From assembly GCA_949775045.1 (NCBI GenBank), contig OX459102.1, forward strand, positions 19,162,160 through 19,226,159: DNA of 64,000 nucleotides. The letters are read 5' to 3'. This stretch comes from Metridium senile. Its lineage: Eukaryota; Cnidaria; Anthozoa; Actiniaria; Metridiidae. Position numbers and translations under genes: made by a program. Shown in pieces: positions 49,914 to 61,800 of the stretch. Each line of letters begins with the position of its first letter. Position 1 is the stretch's first letter. The notes below the pieces were generated by a model. It made no database searches and was not told the DNA's origin. It saw only the letters and a list, made by a program, of their open reading frames with translations.

Positions 49914-50519
49914 CACATTTTTCTCCATTGCCAACCCTGGGTAAAGAATTGCTCAAGAAAATTAAACAAGCTATAGTTTAAGTATATTTTGGCGTCTTTT
50001 ATGATCCAAAAAAATCCAAAGCTTTTTGCTAAAGTTCACCGGAAAATGCATTTTCAAAAAACACAACAATTTAAGTATATTTTAGCCTCTTCGAAGACAC
50101 AAAAAATAAAAAATTAGCTTAAACTTTGCCGGAGTTGAACAAGAAAAAATGAAATAATTTTAGCATCTTTTGTTCCGGCTTTTTAAAATGGAAATATAAT
50201 CTTATATTGCTACAAATTATCTTAGAAACCTTATCTGAAAAACAACACAAGATTTTTTTTTACCCACAGTAATATCAAATTGAGGACTCTAAGGATATTT
50301 TCACCATAATAATCGATGATTTTTACGTCTAGGTTCCAATACCCCGCTGTGTGTCAAGGCCAGACTCGGTTTCATGCTAGACAAAACTACAAAATGAGAC
50401 AAATGGTTTGCAGTGAGATTTTCATCTAATTGCGACATAGTGTTAATTAACGTTTTGATTAGTTTTCTTTCACGCAGAGGCCCACATAAGGGTGAAAAAG
50501 AAGCATCGATATAGTAGAA
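49914..50519. other. Spacer, no gene seen
   Basis: Nothing recognised. Words such as TTAAGTATATTTTGGC recur loosely at 49978 and 50072. Confidence 0.5.
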
Positions 50520-50905
50520 CGATGGGATTTGTATAAAAGATCCAATTTATTTCATTCACAATAAATATAGCAGACATATCTTTGTAGTGGTATATCTCTA
50601 TTTAAAAAAACGTTGTCGGAGGTTAAGCAACAAGCATTGTTCTAGTAGAAAGTTCACGGTGGGATTTGGATAAAAGATTCAATGTATTTTCTTCACAATG
50701 AGTATTGACAGTATTGCCTAGACATATCATTTAGTGGTATATACATATTTCAAAAGTTGTCGCAGTTTAATTTAGCAACAAGCATCAGTTTTGGATAAAA
50801 TATTCTATGTATGTTCTTCACAAGGAATATTGCCAAGACAGATCATTGTAGTTGTATATACATATTTCAAAAAACGTTGTCTCAACTTAGCAACAAGCCA
50901 AGACC
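50520..50905. repeat. Tandem repeat of about 124-137 bp, three copies
   Basis: TTTGTATAAAAGAT, TTTGGATAAAAGAT and TTTGGATAAAATAT start the units at about 50528, 50665 and 50789. Each ends with TTAGCAACAAGC or TTAAGCAACAAGC and includes ATATTTCAAAA..GTTGTC. Confidence 0.88.
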
Positions 50906-51370
50906 AAAGCTATCACCACTTACATCATAATCATCACCATTACCAATTTTGTCACACCCCCATTAGAAAAGAAATCCCCCCTGCATGTGTTCTCCTACTT
51001 CCTCTAACATCCATCCGTTACTTAATTTGTTCTAAATTGTATTCTTCTTTCCAAAGTTAAGAAAAAATATATAAAAAATTATGACAAAAGACAAAATTTG
51101 TTCTAAATTGCAATCTTTGTTTCAGTTTAGAGTTGGGCACAGCTGTTCTGCATAACTAGGATTTCATTGCTTCAAAAGAAGTACTTTAAAACTGAAACTA
51201 TGTTACAGCATAATGTAACTAGATACATGAGAAAAATATCATATGCCCTTTGCGGGAAATTGAAACACACGGTTTCGGCTTTCTAGTCTGACGTGTTAAC
51301 CACTACACTACATAATGGTAACTACATATCAATGTTTCTCTTATAGTTTCTCATTAAAGTCCTTATCACC
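50906..51370. other. Spacer, no gene seen
   Basis: Near 51255-51320 lies TTGAAACACACGG...TTAACCACTACACTAC, resembling part of a tRNA-derived repeat, but too partial to call. Confidence 0.4.
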
Positions 51371-51379
51371 CCTGGCCAA

Positions 51380-51670
51380 ATCAAAGTTGTCATTCGTGAG
51401 ATCTTCCATATAAAGCATAATCATCCATATTTATATTTTATTAAAATAAAAATAAATTCACAAACATAAAATATAATACCTTGTAGTTACGCTCTTTTGT
51501 GATAACCATGAAACAAATAACGAATATGAACAAATTAAATGTAAAGGTTTTTCCTTAACAAAGTTGTCGTTCGTGAGCATAATCATCCATATTATTTTAT
51601 AAAATTAAAAGGAAATTCACAAAGAATATCAAAATATAGCTTGTAATCATTCTTTAGAGCGAAAACACTA
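51380..51670. repeat. Direct duplication of about 178 bp
   Basis: AAAGTTGTCATTCGTGAG (about 51382) and AAAGTTGTCGTTCGTGAG (about 51560) begin two copies, each followed by GCATAATCATCCATATT and AAATTCACAAA. Confidence 0.8.
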
Positions 51671-52070
51671 AATCCATGTAATAGGAACAAAATAGTTACT
51701 AACTAATAGTTTCTATTTAGTCAGTAGCACTCAACAAGAAACATCAAATACAAAAGGAAACAATACCTCATTACAACTTTACTTGTCTTTGATAGTGACT
51801 AAAAGTCACTAAATAACAACTAGAGTACAAACATTAAAAGCGTGAAACATAAATAGTGCTAAATAGTGATATTTTATGCTAGAGTGAAGAGATTTAACCC
51901 GTGAAACAAAATTAAATAGTCAACGTGTAATAGTCAAATAGACACAAAAGAAAACAATGGAATTCAAGACTGCTAAGGTGTATTAGTCTAATTAACAATT
52001 TGACCCGCTGCCCGAATGGTCTACGAGTCAATAGCCCACGAGGCCGAGTCTTCGAGGTCTAATTGTTTCA
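51671..52070. other. Spacer, no gene seen
   Basis: No supported frame or repeat boundary. Confidence 0.5.
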
Positions 52071-52676
52071 GTATAAACCAACTAGTAGGTCAAACTTTGC
52101 CATATTTTGAAAGAAAAATAACATTTCAATCGTTTTATTTTGAAAAAATGACAGATAATCGAAAGTGAAAATACCGAGCGCGCGCTCAATGACGTGTGAC
52201 GGCAAGTGAAAATGTATTCAAAACACATCGAAATTCCCCACAGTTTTAGTCATTTTCTTCATCAAGACTTTTGTTTTAACGGCTGAAAATGGCATAAGTA
52301 TACTGCTAAAACTACTGTACATATTTGAACAACGGAGGAATAAAGAAAAGTTCAAGAAAAGTTTTTTTCTCAATCAAACTGAAGAATCGTGTGATGGCGT
52401 CAGTAGCACGCGCTCTTCAGGTCAAAATTCATTCACAAAACATCAAAATTATGTGCTTTTTTGCCATTTTCTTGCTGGTATTTGTAAATTACGATTTAAG
52501 GAAAAGCATTACATTTAGTACTAAGCTATTACAAGAATTAGAAGACTCAAGAAACGTTTTCAAAGTTTACAAAACCGGCACTTTTCGCTACTAGTGGTCT
52601 ATCACTCAATAGACCATTAGTAGAGTAGCCAATCAGAATAAAGGATTCGTGATAGACCACTAGTAGGTTTATACTA
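52071..52676. mobile_element. 606-bp terminal-inverted-repeat element
   Basis: AGTATAAACCAACTAGTAGG at the left pairs with CCACTAGTAGGTTTATACTA at the right. Inside, CTAGTGGTCTATCAC (52593) pairs with GTGATAGACCACTAG (52652). An 89-codon plus-strand frame (52325-52594) has no known domain. Confidence 0.75.
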
Positions 52677-53114
52677 ATATCTATTTCACGGGTTAAATGA
52701 CTTCACTCTAACCGCTGAATCAAATAACGAATACAACAAATTGAATTTTATATGTTGATTTTTATTGGGTGCTTTTTAAAAACACATGCATGCGACTTGC
52801 ACAACATTGAAAAATACAACTTTATAATGTGTAAAACGTGAAGGATTATTCACATTATACATACAATATTATTATACACAAACTTTTACAATTCATACAA
52901 ATTTAAAATACATCCAATTTTACATTTCATAAAATTTTAATATTTACATTATTACATATATATCACGATTTTTGATCATTTGTTGTTTTATTAATCAATT
53001 AAAATTTGCTTTATTGGATATTGTCATTTTTAAAATAAATATTTTTGGAATTTTAAATAAAGATTATACAATGTGTATTATGTTGGTTTTATAGTGTTAT
53101 CTTGTTACAAAACT
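52677..53114. other. AT-rich stretch, no gene seen
   Basis: Runs of ATTATACA-like words. Nothing recognised. Confidence 0.5.
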
Positions 53115-53500
53115 GAATATCATTATTTTCATTGTCATCATCACTCTTGTTCATTATTATTATCATCGTCAATATCATTATTATAATTATATTATCATCG
53201 CCATCGTCATCAACATTACTATCATTACATGTAATACTGTCATCATCATATAAACATTATCATACTATGATTATCATCATTTTATCACCGCCATCAACAT
53301 CATTATTATAATCATTATATCAACCGCATCGTCATCAACATTACGATCATTACATGTAATTATAATATTATCTTTATCACTTTATAATCATAATCATCAT
53401 CATTATATCATCATCATCATAAACTTCATCAAAATCAACATCATCAAGATCACCATCCTCGTCATCATCTTCACTATCATCATCATCATCGTTCAAATGG
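53115..53500 (-). repeat. ATC/ATT trinucleotide tract beyond the FN3 gene
   Basis: Degenerate ATCATC and ATTATT runs, with TTACATGTAAT at about 53226 and 53352. It is probably in or after the 3' UTR of the minus-strand gene that stops at 53523. Confidence 0.8.
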
Positions 53501-53522
53501 CCTATTGTTTCATATATATATT

Positions 53523-56500
53523 CTAAACAGGGGAAAACTCATCAACAGATATCTTAACCTTCTTCGTCTTTACGTTTAGCGGCAATTGCCTTCTAGACCC
53601 TATCCTCTCATTGGTTAGTTCAAGACTTGGGAATGATGACGTCATTGATGACGAAAAACGATTTTGAAAAACCGAACTCCGTGTTTGATTGGCTGTTTTG
53701 GCTCGATCACCGTTTGAAAACCGCGCATTAGAGTAAGGAGGTTTGGGCGACTGGCGAAAGGAGGCCGTTATCTCTTTAGAAGGCGACGTTTGAGGCCGCG
53801 TGTTGTGCAGACGCCGTCGTAAAAACTCGGTGTTCTCAAGTGTAGTTGAATTTACAGTTTGTGTCAAATCTGAATCGTATTTTTGTAGGTTTGTCTTACT
53901 CTGTCTTAACTCGTCAGCGTGGTCGTCAGTGGAATGAATGTCTCTTGACCGTGACAAACATCCCGTCACCACCAGGGACGGGTCATGGTTTGCACTCTTG
54001 TAGTTGTAGTAGTCATCCATTGGGCCAGCTATTAGCTGTGAGGTCGTGTTTAGTTCGTTATCTAGTAAGCACTGGTCACAGTTAGGTATGGTACAGTCCT
54101 GGTTTAACGATTCACTTAAAGCATGAAGTAAACACTGTTGGTAATCGGTGAAGTCCTGTGCGCAGATACGACCCTGCCATACCATATAACCTGAATCAAT
54201 GGATAAATAATAAATGATAAAACGAATGAACGGACGGATGATTCAAAGATTGAATAAATGGATGGATGAATGTATGTAAGTAGAGGTGAATGAGTGAACG
54301 AATTAATGCATGAATGAGTAAATAAATGAATGAATTGTGAATCAATAAATGACTGAGATAGGAAAAATGAAGGAAATGAGACGGAGTGAGTGAGGGCAGA
54401 GGTATGGAAAGAATGCATAAAGTAAAAAATAACCATAAACACTTACCATCGTGGTTGCAAAGCACTATGGTCGGAACACCAACAAGTCCGTACATATGAC
54501 AAACACTCCCCTTACTACCACCCCCTTCGTTGCGCCTTAACACAGACCGCTGTCCAACAGGATGGCAGCCACACAAGTGCTTCACATTATCTGTCAGCCA
54601 ATTATGTGATTTGAGCTGCGCATGAAGAGATTGGTGGTGACCGCTGACTAGCTGATTACTTTGAACACAGCACGTTATAAAATCCATCTGTTTTTTGAGA
54701 AAATAAAGTAAGTTGGTTATCAGTTAGCCACAGCTGGATAAATGATTCACTTTAAAATACATTGATTGGTTCGAAATAAAAGTACTTTTTATGACAAACT
54801 TACTTCATGGTTTTGACTGCGTGTAAACTCCATAAACATTTCCACGGCTTTGATGGATGAATGGCACCTGTCAATCAAACATTCAATGAGTTTTATAAAG
54901 ATGTTGGTAATTATTTGGCTAGTTACAAAGTCATTACTTCATGAATAAAAATGAGCAAGCAGGCAAGCAGGCAAGCAGGCAAGCAGGCAAGCAGGCAAGC
55001 AGGCAAGCAGGCAAGCAGGCAAGCAGGCAAGCAGGCAAGCAGGCAATCAACGTCATCATTATCACTTACCACATTGTCCAAAACAAAATAATTTGTGGTT
55101 TGTCACTTGATCCAATCAAAGGCTGAGAACAAGAATTCACGACATCCATAGCATAGCACACAGGGGAGGGGAGAGGCTTCCCAAGGGATCCCCTGTGCAT
55201 GTATATTTGTTTATTCTTGATTTCGTAAGTTAGATTATCTCCATAGCAACATCCACGTGACTTAGAGTGTACTCCAAAATAACAGAATTGCACGAACGGC
55301 AAAAAGTCTTTAGTTTGGAGGGTTACTTGGCTAGAAGGTGCGCTATGGCCGATGGGATGGCTAGTCAGGCTCTCCACAGTAATCACGTGATCGCTCGGAG
55401 AGGCTGGTAACTACAAGAGCAAAAATAGAAAAATACAAAATTGAATACTAACTTAAGACTTTCTTAAGTTAATACGCAAAATTTAATAACGTTATTTTAA
55501 AGCCGAACCTTCAAATTAACTTGCAAAGTATTGACGTCCAGCGGTTGTCCCTGTTTCTGATCATTGATAGAGACCTGGTAACCAGTAATTATTGCGTCAC
55601 CGTCGTCACGTGGTCTGGACCAGCTTAGCTCTGCAATCAGCGTCCCTAGTAGACATGATACAACAGCTAAATAACTTTGTAATATAATTTCGGTTAAACA
55701 CTCTTGAATATAGGTATGTTTTATAGCAAGTTGGATTAAAATCATCGATTGTTTGCGTCATTTTTCTTTATACTTAATGTAGACTGCAAAACAGTCCCTA
55801 TTTTTACGTGAAAACTCCAAATAAACCAGTTGAAATTCGATCAAGTGAAGTGTTGAGTGAGAAATAATGAATGATAGGCGAAGGGAAGTGGAGGAAAATT
55901 GAAAAAGACAACTCGCTATGAAGAATAATTTGCGCAAAAGCAATTACAGCTAGGGTGTTTATCAATCTAAAGAGTGAAAAAAGGCAGTTGACTTCAAAAA
56001 CCTTCTTTTTTGTCTCACCACTTATCTTATTGAATTCTATAATGTATACATTTTCTTGTTTTGTTGAAATCAAATAGACCTTTGAAAGCCTTGAATAACA
56101 TGTTTTGACTGCTTATTTTGGACCCAGCGATGTTTGAGTAATACCTGTATGTCTCTTGATGTCTTGTACACAGTTTCCAAGTTCAATGTCAAGGTTGCGA
56201 AGGGTGGCAAGGTTCTTTGTGATCTGTTCAAAAATGAATGTCAATCGATGTCACACTTTTCATTATTGATAGTATTTTGCGCAAACACATCTCTCTCCCC
56301 TGAACTAACGAAGGGTGGCAAGATTCTTTGTGATCTGTTCACAAATGAATATGGATGTCACACTTTTCGATTGACAGTGTTTTTCAACTGTTTTGCGCAA
56401 ACGCGTCTCTCTCCCCTGAACTAACGAAGGGTGGCAAGATTCTTTGTGATCTGTTCACAAATGAATATGGATGTCACACTTTTCGATTGGTAGTGTTTTT

Positions 56501-58797
56501 CAACTGTTTTGCGCAAACGCGTCTCTCTCCCCTGAACTAACGACAAGCAACACATTAGAGAGCGCGCGTTATCCATCACCGCTGTACTATTTAACAAATC
56601 AAAAGGCGCATTTGTACAGGCTAAGCATTGCTTTGTTATCAAAATATTCACAAATTCCAAGCAAAGCTCGGAAAAATATTATCGCTTAACAATAGAAAAC
56701 ACATTTGAATTTACTCTGAATTGAGGCTATCCCTGTGTAATGCGCCTTTTGTTAAATAGTACAGCGGTGTTAGATAACATGAAACTGGTCTATTGGCCAT
56801 TTTTATGATGACGTCATTTCAATACCAGTACCAGAATTCTTTGCGACTTTGCTTTGTAATTCAAATTTTTAAATTTGAATAGTGACAGTGAAGGAGGGAA
56901 AGCAGTCTTGATATAAACGACTTACTTGTATTTCTTTCTGCTTAGATCCCTTTACCACAACAGTGTTCTGCAGTAGCTGGACTTTACGACAGATCCTGTA
57001 CAAATATGAGAATATGTTAACTGAATATACGAGGGAAATGTCTGTCGTATTCGGCGTTTTATTAATGTTTGGACTCCCTGTCTTCGGGATCCAGGGTGAC
57101 TGCATATACAAATCATTCCCTTGTGTTGGCCATATATTATTTTTGTCTATGTTATGTATTTACCTATCTTTTAGCTGTGCCAGTCGAGATACGAATCTCT
57201 CCAAAGTCTTCCTTTCCTTCAGTCCTACTACAACCACCGAGACCCAAGGGGGGTCTGGAGGGGCAGCTACTCGTGTTTTTATTGGTTGAGAAAACACTGT
57301 ATGGCACCCGACAGGGAGTAGGGTGACCTCCAAAGCTACCCAGTAGGGTAGGGACGAGAGGGCATTGGTCAAAGTGTCGTCATGAGTGAGTGGTTGCAAA
57401 GCATCATGGGTGATAGTTTCTTGGTTGTCTAATATTGATTCAAGGGACATTTTTTCCTCTTCACTGGCCAAGTAATGAACCTGTTATGGGATACAGCAAT
57501 GCATCATCACCATATTGTAACCATCGATCATCATCATTACCACCACCACCATCATCATCATCGACACCACCTCCACCATCATCATCATCATCATCATCAT
57601 CGACACCACCTCCACCATCATCATCATCATCATCATCATCGTAAGTTATTTCTTTTGTTAAGTCTTAATACGTGTTTAATTTTACCTTGTAATTGTCGAC
57701 AGTAGCGCTTCCAAATAACCTGGGTGTTTCCCATGCCACGTGAATACAGTTCACGTGACTTGATGGAGCACGTGATATCACTGGTTGCCAGGCACCAGGA
57801 CAGACAACAGGAAGAGGTTGTGACCAGTCGCTGTGACATTCATCTTTGATACTCAGAGCCTGGAGAGAAAGAAATGTTACATGATTATTTAAAGTTATAC
57901 ATTATTACGGCAGCATTATAGTGAGCAGAGTTGTGTACTGCTAAAATATTCAACGTAGAGGTAGTGAGTGTGAGTCTCCCCGATTGGTCACTGGCTAAAC
58001 ACATTGAGACGTTAAAAAGTGATTTATTTTATCATTATTGTCATTTGTAATAGATAATCAAAGTCATATCATCATCACTATCATAACCATCATCATCATC
58101 ATCATCATCATCATTACCTAAATCATAGCTTATTGATTGGATGTGATAATTACTTGAGCCCAGTTACTAAACACGTATTAGTGTTACCTTCATCATCATC
58201 ACTTATCCGAATCATTATCATATTAATAACTATTGTCATCGCCATCACTATACATCGTTATCGCTATCATATACAAGCTATAGAGTACCTTGATCCGGAA
58301 CACGCATTCTTCACATGGAGAACAATCAGGGAATTCATATGAAACATCGTTGCTATCCAGGGAATCTACTATCTCACCATCAACCTAAAAACAACCTGAC
58401 TTTTAATACATTGAAAATAGCACGGTATAAATTCGATCACAATGATCAGCTATCTATGTCTTGATTGAAAGATCAACATCTAACCTTTATCTCGTACGAG
58501 TCCACGGTTGCATCTCCGATGGACAGCGGTTTATCCCAATCCACAATGATGCTGTACGGTAAGGCTGAACTGCAAACGAGAAAATATCACCAACAACTTA
58601 ATAACTGTCTTAACCGATCATCATCATCATCGTTGTGATTATTTTTATGTTGTCAATATTGCCATCAACATTTTCATCATCATCACCCGGTTGTCAATAT
58701 TCTTAATTATTCTCATCTTTATCATCAACACAATGAACGTCATTGTCATCATCATCTTCATCATCTTTATCAACGTCATTATCATCATTACCATCAA

Positions 58798-58843
<46 letters not shown>

Positions 58844-61800
58844 GTTATCATCATCATCATCAGTCATCACCATAATCATCATCATCGCCATCATCATCAT
58901 CATCCTCATCATCCTTTTTTGTTCTTACTATAGCCTTAGTTCAGGTGCTGCCAATGGTGCAGATGTCTGCATAATTAGCTGAGTTGATTTCGATACCAGG
59001 TTTCCTCGGTCATCTACGGCTGCGACAGCAATGAAGTGCCTGGTACCTGAAGGGCAGTCTTCAATACGGTACGATGTTTCCTCAACTGGTATAATGTCCT
59101 CGAGAGACTAACAAAAATAGTACAAAATATATTAACACATTTATTACATGGAAGACTCTTTAATCGAAGACAAAGAACGTCCCTAATGTCAGTAGAGGGT
59201 GCTAATGGGGGTACCCAAATCTCAGCGAACTACTAATTTGTTGGCCGAATATCATTTAAATGTTAACCCCATTAGCACTCAGTAACACTGTTGCATGCAG
59301 TGTATCAATGAACTTGTTTCAGTAGACGACGTAGCCATTAATATTTAGTTACAGTTTGTGATGAATGAGAACCAGTCACCTGAGGTTGACGGACTGAGCT
59401 CCACTTGATGACGTAATGGTCAACGGTCAAGAGGTCTGAGAACGAAAGTGAATATTGAAAAATTACGATAAAAACTGAGGGCATGAAACTTGTCAAACAT
59501 TGTTAGATCAAACTGTAAATCAATCAATCAATCAGTCAGTCAATAGACCAGTTTCATGTTAAGGCGCATTTGCACAGGGATAGCCGCAATTCAGAGTAAA
59601 TTCAAATGTGTTTTTTATAACATTTATGTGATAACATTTTGTCGTGCTTTGCTGGGTATTTGTGAATATTTTGACAACAAATCGAGGCTTAGCCTGTACA
59701 AATGCGCCTTTTGTCAAATAGTACAGCGGTGATAGATAACATGAATTTGTCAATCAATCAGTCAGTCAATCAACTAATCAATCAATTAATGAATCAATTA
59801 ATCAGTCAGTCAATGAATCAATCAATTAATCAATCAATCAATCAATGAATCAGTCAGTCAGTCAGTCAATCAATTAATCAGTCAGCCAATCAATCAATCA
59901 ATCAATCAATTAATCAATCAAATAAAATCTATCTTTACCGTTATCATCGCTCCATTCTACTGTCAAACTGTTGTTCTCTGCCCACAATGGTTTCAATCGT
60001 ATATTTTGCTTAGGGTCCAGTTCCTTTTTTGTTACTCCTGGTGTGCAGACCGTGAGGAGATTGGAGGATTCTGAGTCTCCTAAACTAATGTCAGTGGTCA
60101 ATGCCATGAGAGTAATCCTGTACACACTGTAGACATAAAATATGAAAATGATGAGAATAATGACTTGTCCAATTAAGTTTTTGACGGGTTTGGGGGAGAC
60201 TGGGTACCTGTTTGGTTGACAGTGAACCGCAGCCTTTCTCGTCTGTGGGCTCAAGAGTTTTCCTAGTTGTCTACCATTAAGGTTAATCTAGGAAAGATAA
60301 GAAGGAAATATGGTTAATAAACACTTCTACCTGTTGCCTTGTACACTGTTTTCTGATATAGGTATATCCGGTATTTTGAAGACATCGTACTTACCTGATA
60401 AGCCCGTATAGTATCAATGCCGTATGTCTTGGGTTCGTTCCACTCTACGAGTACCCGGTATGATGAGATACTTTTGCACCAAATCCAGGGGGAGTCTGGC
60501 CTACCTGGTACCTAGCAATGACAATATGATATCATATTATGTCATCACATAAGGTGTTAAGTCACATCACGATATGTTGTGTCACCCCTATATTATCATG
60601 TTCTTTCATAATACAGTTGTATGTTAAGCTACGTCATGTCACGCCATTTCATTTTCGTTATATTATGATACATCATGTCATGTCAAATATCATGTCACAT
60701 CACATCACATTATGTTATGCAATTTCAAGTCGCATCGCGTCACGTCATGATAGAGCAGAGTTCGTATGACTATGAGGAGTTCACATCACAGTCAACGCAC
60801 AACAAGGCACAATCAAATTCACGAACGCAGTCAACGCACGGCAAGCCACAATCAAATTCACGAACGCAGTCAACGCACGGCAAGGCACAATCAAATTCAC
60901 GAACGCAGTCAACGCACGCACACGGCACTGAACTTTTCTCAGCCATACGAAAACGCTTGTAGATCTTACTTGACAGTGAAGCGGTCCATACGATATGGTG
61001 CAGCCTTCCTTGCGAGTCATCTTTAACCAAACTGAATACACAGACCTGGTGAAAAATATAAAGAAAAGAAATTATATATCGTTATCAATAGATAGGCAAT
61101 TGTTTTTTATGTATCATTGTCACATACCATAATGATCTTCATCATTACCAAAGCCACCACCACCACAATCACTATCATAGTTATCATCATCACCACCATT
61201 ATCACCATAATCGTCTCCATCATCACCACCACGACCATTATCATCATCACCACAATCACTATTATAGTTATCATCATCACCACCATTATCATCATCACGA
61301 TCATTATCATCATCACCACCATTATCATCATGACCATCATTAGGGACACCACCACAATTATAGATATCATCATCGTCATTATCCTTTACCATAGCCATCA
61401 CCATCATAACGATTATCATCAACACCACCATTATCATCATCATGCATATGATTATGATTATTAGTGACACATTTATAGATATCATCATCGTCATTATCTT
61501 TATTATAACCATCACGATCATAACAATTATCATCAACAACATCGTTGTCACCATAGCCACCACTGTAATTATCCTCTCACCTCTGTTTCACAGGATATAC
61601 TTCATAGCTAGTACTAGAAGACAACAATTCCTCTTCCTTTTCATCTTCACCCTCGAGTGTACCCCTCCAATGTACCCTATACGAGACCACACCCTTTAAA
61701 GGGGTACTGCTCTTCCACTCCAGTACAACACAGCCCTCATCAGATTCTTCGCTACCAGCGGATGACGAAGAAGAGACATGCGAGGAGATTGGATTATAGT

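Noticed and set aside
52325..52594. 89-codon plus-strand frame
   Set aside because: Lies within a terminal-inverted-repeat element and matches no family I know; not enough support for a gene.
54957..55046. Regular direct repeats considered as a CRISPR array
   Set aside because: An 8-bp unit without spacers in a eukaryotic intron.
56421..56660. 79-codon minus frame ending ITKNLATLR
   Set aside because: It reads through a decoy copy of an exon start and a MITE; not a separate gene.
58691..58933. Ile-rich and Asp-rich frames
   Set aside because: Microsatellite readings in an intron.
61117..61563. Overlapping frames of 115 and 147 codons on both strands
   Set aside because: Pure ATC/ACC low-complexity intron between two well-phased exons.
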